Below, piece after piece: positions 42,741 through 51,590 of a stretch of DNA of 64,000 nucleotides; position 1 is the first letter of the stretch; each line of letters starts with the position of its first letter. The notes below the pieces were generated by a model. The model saw only the letters and a list, made by a program, of their open reading frames with translations. It was not told the origin of the DNA and did not search any database. Source of the DNA: Hydrogenophaga pseudoflava. Lineage in GTDB: Bacteria; Pseudomonadota; Gammaproteobacteria; Burkholderiales; Burkholderiaceae_C. Both the position numbers and the translations under genes were made by a program. Location: positions 19,558-83,557 of the forward strand of contig NZ_JAVHJP010000011.1 in the NCBI RefSeq assembly GCF_031020795.1, in the 5' to 3' direction.

Positions 42741-43865
42741 TCAAAATCCCCGTTCCTGCAACCATGCAATTGTCTTCTCGAAGAAAAAGTGTGCACCTGG
42801 GTCTTTGTTGATCAGGTGACCCGCCTCTGGCACCAGGAACGTTGTTACATCCGTCTCTGGTCTGTATTTCTGGGGTTCATTCAAAAAGACTGGATCAGTG
42901 GAACAGTCTCCGGTTGTCGTGCACCAGCGCAGGTCGTGTCGGCCTAACGCGAACAGCACCGGTACACGTATGCCTTTGGTGATCTCGACGTTTTCCGAGT
43001 CCGGCTTGATCGCCTTCAGCTCGGCCAGCATTACTGTGTCTTGAAACAACAAGGTGTACAGATCGTGGCCGCTTGCGGGGAGCGCGGGCGACAACCGTCT
43101 AATGAAGTAACCGGGTAATAGACCACAACCCAATCCAAAGCTGGGGTGTTCCTCTACGGGTTGCAGCGCGTTGAGAACCATGTCCATGGCCAGGTCGCTC
43201 AGGCCATGGCCAACTCCACTGACAATCACTGCATCGGCCGGCGAGGGGTCAACCACTGAGTGCCAAGCGACCATGCCGCCCATGGAGTTCCCGTTGACGA
43301 CGACTTTCTTGAAGCGATGGCCAATGGCCCCGCTCTTGAGCTGCGCCATCACCTGGCGGACTGCCTCCGCTTGCGCCCGGAAGTCCATGCGGGTCGGGTC
43401 GGGGCGGTCGCTCTTGCCGTAACCGGGACGATCTAGGTTCAGGGTAACAAAACCAGCGTTGGTGGCGTGTCTGACGAAGGAGTGGCGTTCTGGGTCCAGT
43501 GGCCAGTCCCAATAGCTGCTGTTGTTGGAGCCGCCAGCCAGAAGCAGGATCAACGTTGAGTCCTCGTCAATCTCATGTTGGGTAGACATCTCTCCAAACA
43601 GCTCCATGGTGCCGTCGATGGCAGCCGAGGATGCCACTCGAAAGCGATATGCCCTGCAACTAGCTACAGAACCCGCCTTGCGCACCGTTGCGCTCACCGC
43701 CCGAGGGCCGCATTCGCCGGTAGCAAGTGCGCGCGGCTCGGGCAGTGCGAGAGTCGGGACCTCGGCAAATTGGTCAGGGACAGGTATGTCACGCGTGCTC
43801 GCAAGGTCGTTGCCGGCATAGGCGGAAAGCCGAGGAGTGGAGGATGAGAGGGATGAGTTCGTCAT
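42741..43865 (-). CDS. Alpha/beta hydrolase
   Basis: A 374-residue alpha/beta-hydrolase fold protein. The oxyanion region LLLAGGSNNSSYW and RPGYGKSD come before the nucleophile elbow GNSMGG (192-197, S194). An Asp in ALGRHDLRW and a His in EAGHLINKD are the likely other two catalytic residues. The N-terminal 80 residues are unlike the core. It may be an esterase or C-C hydrolase. It lies 17 bp downstream of the Bug-type gene, in one operon with it and the two Ntn hydrolases. ATG 43865. Confidence 0.8.
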   Translation of the reverse strand: MTNSSLSSSTPRLSAYAGNDLASTRDIPVPDQFAEVPTLALPEPRALATGECGPRAVSATVRKAGSVASCRAYRFRVASSAAIDGTMELFGEMSTQHEIDEDSTLILLLAGGSNNSSYWDWPLDPERHSFVRHATNAGFVTLNLDRPGYGKSDRPDPTRMDFRAQAEAVRQVMAQLKSGAIGHRFKKVVVNGNSMGGMVAWHSVVDPSPADAVIVSGVGHGLSDLAMDMVLNALQPVEEHPSFGLGCGLLPGYFIRRLSPALPASGHDLYTLLFQDTVMLAELKAIKPDSENVEITKGIRVPVLFALGRHDLRWCTTTGDCSTDPVFLNEPQKYRPETDVTTFLVPEAGHLINKDPGAHFFFEKTIAWLQERGF

Positions 43866-43882
43866 TTGCAGTTCTCTTGTTG

Positions 43883-44854
43883 TCAGTCCAGTGAAATCTT
43901 GGCGCGTTGGATCACGGGGCCCCAACGGCCACGTTCCTCCTTCACAAATTCAGCAAAGTCCCTCTGAGTGGCCTTGCGGATCTCGGCTCCCATCTTTGTG
44001 TAGGCGTCCTTCACAATTGGGTGGTCCAGCGCAACGTTGATGGCGCCGTTCAAGCGGTTCACTACTTCCATCTCGGTACCACGGCGGACACCGACACCAA
44101 CCCAGATAGCGGCGTCGAACTCAGGGAGTCCTCGTTCACCAACGGTCGGCACTTCTGGAAGACCCGAAACCCGAGCGGGCGTAGCCATGGCCAGCGCACG
44201 AAGCCGGCCACTTCTGATGTAGGGCTCGAGCAGAGGTACACCATCGAGCATCACGTCAATGCGTCCGCCCATGAGATCCTGCAACGCACTGGGACCAGAC
44301 TTGTAGGGAACGGGAACGACATCGATACCGGCCAAGCTTCGGAAACGCTCAAACGACACATGAGAGGGCGTGCCGATGCCGCCAAAACCATAGGTGTACG
44401 AGTTCGGCTCTTTCTTGGCGAGTGCGATGAATTCCTCCAAGGTCTTGGCCGGCACTTTGGGGTTGACGGCTATCACCATCGGGATGGCTGCCAGCGGAGC
44501 GACCGGCACGATGTCGTGTTCAGGATCGTAGGGAAGCTTCTTGAACATGAATTGGTTCCAGGCCACCGCGGTGGCACTCAAAATCATGAGGGTCTGCCCG
44601 TCGCTGGGGCTGCGCAGCAGATCGGCAATGGCAATGAAGCCCGCCGCGCCCGGCTTGTTCTCGACGATCATGGGCTGGTTCATGGACTTGCCAAGGACTT
44701 CGGCAAGGGGGCGCGCCAGCATGTCAGCGATGCTGCTCGGGGCCCCTCCCACAATCAGGCGGGATATCCTGGAAGACTGGGCAAAAGTGGCTGATGTCGC
44801 CAAGGCGCTCAGGGCGACGGCGGAGGTGGCGACAAAGGTGCGGCGAGTGGTCAT
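43883..44854 (-). CDS. Bug/TctC-type periplasmic solute-binding protein
   Basis: A 323-residue extracytoplasmic binding receptor of the TTT (tripartite tricarboxylate transporter) Bug family, abundant in Bordetella and Comamonadaceae. The signal peptide (Tat-like TTRRTFVATSAVAL) ends near TFAQ. Typical Bug motifs are LIVGGAPSSIADMLARPLAEVL, VENKPGAAGFIAIADLLRS and PVPYKSGPSALQDLMGGRID. No TctA/TctB membrane subunits lie nearby, so it is an orphan and may serve a transporter elsewhere or act in sensing. It is flanked by hydrolase genes, suggesting it captures their substrate or product. Confidence 0.88.
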   Translation of the reverse strand: MTTRRTFVATSAVALSALATSATFAQSSRISRLIVGGAPSSIADMLARPLAEVLGKSMNQPMIVENKPGAAGFIAIADLLRSPSDGQTLMILSATAVAWNQFMFKKLPYDPEHDIVPVAPLAAIPMVIAVNPKVPAKTLEEFIALAKKEPNSYTYGFGGIGTPSHVSFERFRSLAGIDVVPVPYKSGPSALQDLMGGRIDVMLDGVPLLEPYIRSGRLRALAMATPARVSGLPEVPTVGERGLPEFDAAIWVGVGVRRGTEMEVVNRLNGAINVALDHPIVKDAYTKMGAEIRKATQRDFAEFVKEERGRWGPVIQRAKISLD

Positions 44855-44911
44855 GGTGTGTCTTTCATCTGGCGCTTGGGTGGGGCGGGGCGGGAAGGAA
44901 ATCGGTGCCAA

Positions 44912-47002
44912 CTACAGAGAGGAGATGGCTTCTGTGACTTGTGTGGCTCTGACTTGGGCGCGCATGGTCGATCGCAAGGTCGTTGCGATGCGTGCCAGCT
45001 GCCTGGCGCGTGGCGCCGCAGGGTCTACTGCGCCGGTCACGGAGAGTCCGACCAGGGCAAGGTTCGCCTCCCCTAGCCAGTTTGAAAAAAGCGTGAATGC
45101 AGGGTGTTTTGTGCCAAGCTGTCTTAGGGCCGTGCGGGCTTGTCGGCAGCGCTCATGAGCCAGTTCTAGCGCGGCCTCCAACACCGCTTCCGGGCTTCGC
45201 CTGAGCTCAATCTCAGAGAATGTGTTGGTTTCATCGACATAGTGGTAGCCATGCTCTGGTCCGCGAGCCTGTACCGCCCTGTGTGCTGGGCCGATGCAGC
45301 CCAGATAGCGGCCGCCTTCGCCACTCTGCGGTCGCATCACCGCTGTGTAGGCATTGCCTCGGTGAGCCGTGGACGAATTCCAAGGTGTGCCGGCCTGCCA
45401 CATCCGCTGGAGCTGCTCCAACGTGCCAGGTGACATGTCACCGCCCTGGCGGTAGACGGCTTTCATGTACTCCAAATCGATCTTGCCGTAGCGCTCCATC
45501 ATCCTGCGGTAGGCATAGCGGTTGCGGCCCTCGCTGGATCGGGTGTTCAACCGGCGAAAGGCCTTTGGACCTAGCTCCGACTGAATGGCATTCCAATCCA
45601 AGGTGAACCAGCCCCCGGCAACCGTATAGCGGTAGCCTGTTTCAGGAGGGCAGTTCAAGTGGCCAGATTCCGGCGCCATGGCGTTGTTGTTGGCATAGAG
45701 GAAGTCAAAGGTTTCGCCCATGACGTCCAAGCTGTGTTCCCTGAGGATGGGGTGGGGACTGTTTGGTGCGCCCGGCCGGGACTCAAGGGAGAAGCCTTGC
45801 TTCGCATCTGCGAACAGACCGCCCACGGTGCCAAGTGAAATGCCTGCATCGCCAACAGGAAATTCCTGCAAGCGTTTGCGAGCATCGGCTGCGTCGCTGG
45901 CGAACTGCAGTAGGTGGAAGGTGGCGGGGCCACGCCGCACGCCGTAGCCCCATTGCGCCTGGGGCTCTCCGGTATTGGCGCCGCCGTGGTGCACATAGGC
46001 GAGGCCGGCTGCGTTCATGCCGGGATGGCCAGCCATGTGGAAGTTGCCCAGTACGGGGATGGACCCATTCGCTGAAAACGGGGTGTAGATGAAGGGGTTG
46101 CCCTCGTCTGGAAAGGCCACGATGGTTGCTTGGAAGGTGCAATCGTGGTCGGTGCTGGAGCCTGCGATGAGCGAACCATCGGCCGTGGCCCGGCCCCAGG
46201 CGCAGATGCCGCTGCACATGTCGGTTTCCGTAGACAAGGTGCGGGCTGAAACCCCTAGGTAAGCGGCAGTGATGCGGGCGTCGTTGTCACCGTCCATTTG
46301 TGCGAAGGCCATGGGGCGGGCTTCTCGGGCTGGTGGCCGGATGCCTGTCCAGATCGATACTGCCTGTTGGCGCGACATCGGCAGACCGGCCTCTGTGCAG
46401 CCCCGAGCCATGCCGGCGGCAAAGGCCAACACTTCGGGAGTTAGGCGTTGAAGCTCGGCTTCCCAGTGGCTGATTTCAAGCGCTTCGTTTTCGCTGAAGG
46501 TTCTCCTCGCCTGCTGGGTGAAGATCCAGACACCGTAGATGTCGATGACTTGTTGCGCATACTGCGCGCCCATTTCCTCATTGCTTCCTTGCAGCACTAC
46601 TACAGGGCTTACGTTGGGTACCAGGGGGGTGTTGCCTGTGAACTGGATTTCGGCGCTGCGCAAGAGTTCTGGGTGTTCCATCGCTGGTGGCAGGCGGCCT
46701 GCGTCGCAGGCCTGGCGTATCTGCTGGCATGCTGAGATGGCGCGTTCGAAACCCTGAGTAGCCTGCGTTATTGCGGCGGGAACCGAAGGCGTTGGTGGGG
46801 CGAACTCGCGGTAGGTGCCATCGGCTTGACCCAGGATCCATTTGGCCTGGGCGAGGCCGATCAACACGCTGTCAAGTGCCTCGCGCCCAGCAATGTGCAC
46901 CGGGTCACCCCATCCCTTTTCAACAAAGGAACGGTTGGCGTCGTAGACAGCGAACAGTGCTTGTGTGCGGAGCTGCTGGGCTTGTGCGAGTGGGTCGGTC
47001 AT
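44912..47002 (-). CDS. Large Ntn-hydrolase, C45 acyltransferase-like (second paralogue)
   Basis: A 696-residue protein with an N-terminal helical region (about 1-130), a region QGSNEEMGAQYAQQVIDIYG shared with C45-type enzymes, and a central DMCSGICAWGRATADG block followed by SSTDHDCTFQATIVAFPD. C263 in CSGICAWG is the probable N-terminal nucleophile after autocleavage, as in acyl-CoA:6-aminopenicillanate acyltransferases and related amidases. The C-terminal third has a pattern of aromatic-rich motifs (GHPGMNAAGLAYVHHGGAN). No signal peptide is seen. A close paralogue is directly upstream. The substrate is unknown, possibly an N-acyl amide. Confidence 0.7.
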   Translation of the reverse strand: MTDPLAQAQQLRTQALFAVYDANRSFVEKGWGDPVHIAGREALDSVLIGLAQAKWILGQADGTYREFAPPTPSVPAAITQATQGFERAISACQQIRQACDAGRLPPAMEHPELLRSAEIQFTGNTPLVPNVSPVVVLQGSNEEMGAQYAQQVIDIYGVWIFTQQARRTFSENEALEISHWEAELQRLTPEVLAFAAGMARGCTEAGLPMSRQQAVSIWTGIRPPAREARPMAFAQMDGDNDARITAAYLGVSARTLSTETDMCSGICAWGRATADGSLIAGSSTDHDCTFQATIVAFPDEGNPFIYTPFSANGSIPVLGNFHMAGHPGMNAAGLAYVHHGGANTGEPQAQWGYGVRRGPATFHLLQFASDAADARKRLQEFPVGDAGISLGTVGGLFADAKQGFSLESRPGAPNSPHPILREHSLDVMGETFDFLYANNNAMAPESGHLNCPPETGYRYTVAGGWFTLDWNAIQSELGPKAFRRLNTRSSEGRNRYAYRRMMERYGKIDLEYMKAVYRQGGDMSPGTLEQLQRMWQAGTPWNSSTAHRGNAYTAVMRPQSGEGGRYLGCIGPAHRAVQARGPEHGYHYVDETNTFSEIELRRSPEAVLEAALELAHERCRQARTALRQLGTKHPAFTLFSNWLGEANLALVGLSVTGAVDPAAPRARQLARIATTLRSTMRAQVRATQVTEAISSL

Positions 47003-47033
47003 GCACGTGCTCTCTGTAACGGAGGGGAATCAA

Positions 47034-49250
47034 TCAAAGGGCCAGGGCTTTGGGTGCTGCCAGCCTGTGCGAGAGCTCGGTACCAAGTTGCTTGGCTCGG
47101 CACTGGCAATCGGTGAAGCGGCGCAATGCCGCGGAGAGCGTGCGCAGCCGTGCCGACGTGGTGGACGCAGCCTGTACTTGCGCGAGGCGGCTTGTACCTT
47201 GCTCCCAAGCTTCGCGAGCACGCTCCAAGATTCCGAGGAAATAGGCAGGGTGCTCGATGCTTCCGGGAGCAGTCAGCGCGGCCTTCCATTGCACCTGGGC
47301 CTGTGCCAGCAGCCATAGCGCTCGCGACTTCGCATCTTCGACCAGCGCCTCGGGCGAGTCCTTGAGGCGAATCTCCCAGAACTCGTTGACCTCGTCGTGG
47401 TAGTGGTAGCCGTGCCCCGGGATGTGCATGCGAGTGCGTCGGTTGGCAGGGCCGATGCAGCCCATGTATAGCCCGTTGCCGGCGTTGTCGGGTTGCATGA
47501 TGCTGGTGAAGGCGTTCACTCGGTGGCAAACCGAACTGGGCCATGGGTCGCCAGCCAGCCAAGCTTGTTCGATCTCCACACGCGACATGGGGCGACCGTC
47601 GGCGTGGCGGCGCGCGGGTGGACTACCGCGAAGAAGGTCTTGCATCGTGTCGACGTCGATGCGCCCATTACTCGCCTGCAGGTTTTCAAAGTGATAGCGG
47701 TTGCGGCCCTGCGAGCTTTTGGTCGACAGCAGTGGGCTCAGCCCGAGTGGACCGAGGTGCAGGTGGTGTGCGGGGGCGCCCTCGAACCAGCCCTCAATGG
47801 AGTTGTAGCTGTAGCCCGACTCTGGTGGCTGAAACCCGCAGCTGGAGCGCGGGTGCATGGAGTTGTTGTTGGCGTAGAGAAAGCTGTAGCGTTGTCCGTG
47901 GGTGCCGAAGGCGTGTTTACGAACGATGGCGTCCGGCCCTACGGATGACGAGGGCCTCGCTTCACACACATAGGCTCCCTTGGCGTCGGCATAGAAACCG
48001 CCGACGGAACCCAGGATGGTCCCGACATCCCCGATCGGGCAGGCCAGCTCGAAAGCCAGTGCTTCCTCTGTGTTAGAGGCATAACGAAGGTTGTGGAAAG
48101 TAGATGCGCCTCGGCGCAAGCCATAACCGCGATCAGCCGGGCCCTCAATGCCATGCAGGCCACCACCATGATGCACATAAGCCAGACCCTGATTGTTCAT
48201 GCCCGGGTGGCCGGCGAAGAAATACTGACCAAGCTGGGGGATGAAGCCGTTGACCGAGAACGGCGTGTAAACGTACGCGTGGCCGGTGTCGGGGTATGCA
48301 ACCACTGTGGCCTGAAAGGTGCAGTCGTGGTCGGTGGTGGACGCCGCCACCAACTTGCCCTCGCTGGTGGCTTCACCCCAAGCGCAGCATCCACTGCACA
48401 GGTCCTCGTGCGCCTCCACGGCCGCGCGTTGCGCGGACTGCCCGCCCAGGTAGGCCGATGCAGACCGATCTTCGTTTCTCTGACCCACTGGCGCGAGATC
48501 ACGTATGCCATGTCCCTTGATGCCCTGTGCAATGGGTTCGAAGTGTCCAGTCCAGAGTTGGATTGCATTCCAGTAGTCCAAGGCAATGCCAAGGTCACGG
48601 GCTGCATCCACCCACCCACGCACCGTGTCGCAGATCTCCGGTGTCAGGCGTTCTAGGTGCTCATGCCAACGGCGAATGGTGAGAATTTCGTGTTCGCTAA
48701 AGCGGCGCTTGGCCACGGCCTCGAAGATCCAACTGCCATAGACATCGACAACCTGCTCGATGTACTGCCTCCCCATTTCGTAGGAGCTGCCCTGCAGAAG
48801 CACGATAGGGCAGACGGTGGGAACGAGAGGCACTCCGTCCGCGAACAGGATCTCGCTGTCCTGATGGGGCGAGACTAGAACAGCGAACTGATCGCCCGCG
48901 ACATCGTGGTGTCGTCCCTCCAGCGTTGCCCGCGAACGGTCTGCGAGCTCCAGACAACGAGCGAAGGACTCTCCTGCGAGGTCGGCATCTAACAGGCTGG
49001 CGGTGAATTCAGTGAAGTACAGCGCCGAGCCGCTGAAGCGGCCCATGTACCACTTGGCCTTGGCCAAGTGCAGCAGCGCTTGGTCGATGGCCGACCGTTC
49101 TCGCACATACAGCATCGAGTCGGTTGGTACTGCGTTCAGTGCCTGCACAGCCTGTGCGACTGCATGGTGGGCGGCTTCGGACGCTGTTTGCAGGCTTGCA
49201 AGACGTTCTTGCTGGCTTCCGAGCTTTTCCAATGCGGTGTCGAGTTCCAT
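47034..49250 (-). CDS. Large Ntn-hydrolase, C45 acyltransferase-like (first paralogue)
   Basis: A 738-residue paralogue of the next gene, first in the operon. The two share YEMGRQYIEQVVDVYGSWIF, LCSGCCAWGEATSEGKLVAA, STTDHDCTFQATVVAYPD and GHPGMNNQGLAYVHHGGG, with nucleophile C285 in CSGCCAWG. ATG 49250 is preferred; an in-frame TTG at 49265 adds five residues. LysR lies divergently after a 219-bp gap containing a perfect palindrome. Tandem duplication of such large Ntn hydrolases, each with a similar layout, is unusual; they may form a heteromer or have split specificities. Confidence 0.7.
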   Translation of the reverse strand: MELDTALEKLGSQQERLASLQTASEAAHHAVAQAVQALNAVPTDSMLYVRERSAIDQALLHLAKAKWYMGRFSGSALYFTEFTASLLDADLAGESFARCLELADRSRATLEGRHHDVAGDQFAVLVSPHQDSEILFADGVPLVPTVCPIVLLQGSSYEMGRQYIEQVVDVYGSWIFEAVAKRRFSEHEILTIRRWHEHLERLTPEICDTVRGWVDAARDLGIALDYWNAIQLWTGHFEPIAQGIKGHGIRDLAPVGQRNEDRSASAYLGGQSAQRAAVEAHEDLCSGCCAWGEATSEGKLVAASTTDHDCTFQATVVAYPDTGHAYVYTPFSVNGFIPQLGQYFFAGHPGMNNQGLAYVHHGGGLHGIEGPADRGYGLRRGASTFHNLRYASNTEEALAFELACPIGDVGTILGSVGGFYADAKGAYVCEARPSSSVGPDAIVRKHAFGTHGQRYSFLYANNNSMHPRSSCGFQPPESGYSYNSIEGWFEGAPAHHLHLGPLGLSPLLSTKSSQGRNRYHFENLQASNGRIDVDTMQDLLRGSPPARRHADGRPMSRVEIEQAWLAGDPWPSSVCHRVNAFTSIMQPDNAGNGLYMGCIGPANRRTRMHIPGHGYHYHDEVNEFWEIRLKDSPEALVEDAKSRALWLLAQAQVQWKAALTAPGSIEHPAYFLGILERAREAWEQGTSRLAQVQAASTTSARLRTLSAALRRFTDCQCRAKQLGTELSHRLAAPKALAL

Positions 49251-49352
49251 TTGGGCGGTTTTCAAGTTGAATCTCAGTAAGTAGGTGTGCTGATCGCCTC
49301 GGAAATACTAGGAGTCGGGTGCTTGGTTCGGAAGGCATCTCTTTTTTGTCAT

Positions 49353-49369
49353 GACAACCAATGGTTGTC
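49353..49369. promoter_or_regulatory. Palindromic site in the divergent Ntn-hydrolase/LysR promoter region
   Basis: Perfect palindrome GACAACCA-a-TGGTTGTC, 17 bp, about 100 bp from each start. It fits a binding site for the adjacent LysR-type protein, which often binds T-N11-A dyads. Confidence 0.45.
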
Positions 49370-49469
49370 TTTTGAACTCAAAAAAAACCCCGAGAAAGAA
49401 TTTTTCGGTTTAAATAGCCGTTCTAAAGAAAACGTTTGGATGTCGTATGGTCTGCATCCCGTGCTTCCC

Positions 49470-50375
49470 ATGAAACTGCAACAACTGGAGTTGCTGGTCG
49501 CTGTTGTGCAGCACGGCAGCATCCGCGCTGCGGCGCGGCAACTTCATCTTTCGCAGGCAGCGGTCACCAAGTCCATGCGCATGCTGGAGGAAGAGGCCGG
49601 CGTGGCGCTGCTGGAGCGTCGTTCGCGTGGTATCGACCTGACGGAGGCTGGTCGACGTCTGGTCGCGAGGGCTAGGATCATTTCGCGCCAAGTGGCGCTG
49701 GCTCGTGACGACCTGCGGCAAACCGCTGGTGGTGATGCGGGCAGTTTGCGGGTTGGTATCACTCCCTTCGTAACCCGCGCCGTGCTGGGCGATGCCTTTA
49801 CTTGGTTTCGCCAGCGATACCGCAATGTGCACCTGGAGCTGGTGGACGGGCTGGTGCACCGGGTGCTGCCCCGTATACGCGATGGCTCGCTGGACATGGC
49901 CCTGACGATAGGAGACACCGACGTGAGGCTGGGTGAAGAGTTCTCTGTGGAACACATCCAGTGCATGAGTCAGTGCGTGGCCGTACGGCGTGGGCACCCC
50001 GTGCTGGAGGCACCGAGTGCAGCGGCACTTGTGCAGTTCGAATGGGTGGCCACTCGGCCCATGGATGGGAATGGGCCAGGCCAACTGTCGGCCATGTTTG
50101 CCAATGCAGGCGTGGCGCCACCGGAGCGCGTAATCGTCTGTGAGGCCCTGCAGGCCATGGTCCTTCTGCGCTGCTCGGACAGCGTAGCCATCATGCTGCG
50201 AGGTTCTCTTGCGTTGCCGGAAATGCAGGACATGGTGGCCATCGACGAAACCACACTGCGCCCCCCTGATGTAGCCCTGATTCGGGTGACCCGTTCTGAC
50301 GTGCCCATGACGAGGGCTGCGGAGTACTTTGCACATTGCCTCGATCAGACGATCCGCGGCGCAAGGCTGTCGTAG
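49470..50375 (+). CDS. LysR-type transcriptional regulator
   Basis: A 301-residue LTTR. The N-terminal HTH (MKLQQLELLVAVVQHGSIRA, AARQLHLSQAAVTKSMRMLE) is followed by the LysR substrate-binding domain (GSLRVGITPFVTRAVLGDAF). ATG 49470 matches the family start; ATG 49440 would add ten residues. It is divergent from the Ntn-hydrolase operon and converges with the aromatic-acid operon, so it probably regulates the hydrolases, the Bug protein and the alpha/beta hydrolase. Effector unknown. Confidence 0.9.
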   Translation: MKLQQLELLVAVVQHGSIRAAARQLHLSQAAVTKSMRMLEEEAGVALLERRSRGIDLTEAGRRLVARARIISRQVALARDDLRQTAGGDAGSLRVGITPFVTRAVLGDAFTWFRQRYRNVHLELVDGLVHRVLPRIRDGSLDMALTIGDTDVRLGEEFSVEHIQCMSQCVAVRRGHPVLEAPSAAALVQFEWVATRPMDGNGPGQLSAMFANAGVAPPERVIVCEALQAMVLLRCSDSVAIMLRGSLALPEMQDMVAIDETTLRPPDVALIRVTRSDVPMTRAAEYFAHCLDQTIRGARLS

Positions 50376-50390
50376 GCTGCTGTGCCTCTG

Positions 50391-51134
50391 TCAGGCCAGC
50401 ACCGCACCTGCGCCGGCGAAGCCCGCTGGCAGTGCCAGCAGATCTAGCATGTTGCGTACGGTACAGGCAGCGGTTGAAGTCACGGGCAGTCCGAGCAGAT
50501 CCTGCGCCCGCTGCAACGCAGGTAGCGAGGGCATCTGCACACACGCAGAGAGAACCACCACGTCGACGTTGGCGGTGTTCAGACGTTTGACGTCGTCCAT
50601 CAACCGCATGGGGTCGCGCCGGCCTACCTCCAGGTTGTCTGGGATCTCGAAGCAGATACGGTCGACCACCTCGATGCCCTCGTGCTCGATGTACTCGACC
50701 ACCTTCTGCGTCAGCGGCTTCATGTAGGGTGCGAGCAGCGAGATCTTTTTAGCGCCCAGGACATTAAGGCCGTGAATCAGCGCCCCGGCCGAGGTCATGA
50801 CCTTGGAAGTCGCGCCCGCCTCGGCAACTGCCGCAGCCATGTCGAGCTCGACCGAACGATGGAAGCTCGGTCCTTGGGCCATGATGGCAACCAGGCAAGC
50901 GGTGCTCATCACGTCCACGCGTGCATCGGCGAGTTCAGCGGCGCATCGCTGGGTCTGCCCGTTCATTGCCTTGAGTTCCTCGGGCGTGACTTTGTGCATG
51001 CGCATGCGGCTGGCGTGAAAGGAGAAGCGCTCGGGCGCGATGGCCTCACGCAGGCGCAGCATGGCCGGAATCTCGGTCTCCATGGTGGTGTTGGAGCTGG
51101 GTACCATCTGGCCGATGCGGACGGGGGCGTTCAT
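50391..51134 (-). CDS. Maleate cis-trans isomerase (Asp/Glu racemase superfamily)
   Basis: A 247-residue protein that converts maleate to fumarate. The family N-terminus IGQMVPSSNTTMETEIPAML and two cysteines, C80 in MSTACLVAI and C198 in VLSACVQMPSL, are the catalytic pair. It may drain maleate from an aromatic or N-heterocyclic ring-cleavage route into the TCA cycle. It is the last gene of the operon, with its ATG overlapping the thioesterase stop (ATGA). Other Asp/Glu racemases lack this N-terminal PSSNTT motif. Confidence 0.85.
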   Translation of the reverse strand: MNAPVRIGQMVPSSNTTMETEIPAMLRLREAIAPERFSFHASRMRMHKVTPEELKAMNGQTQRCAAELADARVDVMSTACLVAIMAQGPSFHRSVELDMAAAVAEAGATSKVMTSAGALIHGLNVLGAKKISLLAPYMKPLTQKVVEYIEHEGIEVVDRICFEIPDNLEVGRRDPMRLMDDVKRLNTANVDVVVLSACVQMPSLPALQRAQDLLGLPVTSTAACTVRNMLDLLALPAGFAGAGAVLA

Positions 51135-51586
51135 TCGGGGCTTTCCTGACTGGCTTGGAGAAGGACGCGGAAGGCGTCGGGAATCGGAACGGCGCGGCGT
51201 TCGCCGCGCGGGATGCAGATGGGGCTGAACACGCCGCTGAAGACTGCGACGCCCTCAGGCCGGGTGGCAGTTACGTGAACGTCGTAGCTGGCGTTGCGGA
51301 TCTCGCCCACGCGCACTGCCATGTCGAACACGTCACCGGGCCAGAGCGCACCCTGGAAAACAAGCGACATACCCTTGCAGGGCGTATCTATGCCCAGGGC
51401 TTGGCGGAAGTCGGCAGGCTCGCCTTCGAACAGATGCTCGTGGAACAGTGACACTGCTGCGACGAGGAAATCGGTGAAGCGCGGCGTGTAGACCACGCCA
51501 GCCGGGTCGCATTCGCCCCAGCGCACGCGCCGACGCACCACGAAGGGCCGGGTGCTTAGAACGAACTCGGTTGGTTCGATGGCCAT
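51131..51586 (-). CDS. Hot-dog acyl-CoA thioesterase (4-hydroxybenzoyl-CoA thioesterase-like)
   Basis: A 151-residue thioesterase. The motif RVRWGECDPAGVVYTPRFTD holds the catalytic Asp, as in 4-hydroxybenzoyl-CoA thioesterases. It follows a flavin monooxygenase and an aryl ligase in the operon, so it may release a hydroxylated aromatic acid from CoA. ATG 51586 is 4 bp after the monooxygenase stop. A role in gentisate release from gentisyl-CoA is possible but not proven. Confidence 0.82.
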   Translation of the reverse strand: MAIEPTEFVLSTRPFVVRRRVRWGECDPAGVVYTPRFTDFLVAAVSLFHEHLFEGEPADFRQALGIDTPCKGMSLVFQGALWPGDVFDMAVRVGEIRNASYDVHVTATRPEGVAVFSGVFSPICIPRGERRAVPIPDAFRVLLQASQESPE

Positions 51587-51590
51587 GGGT

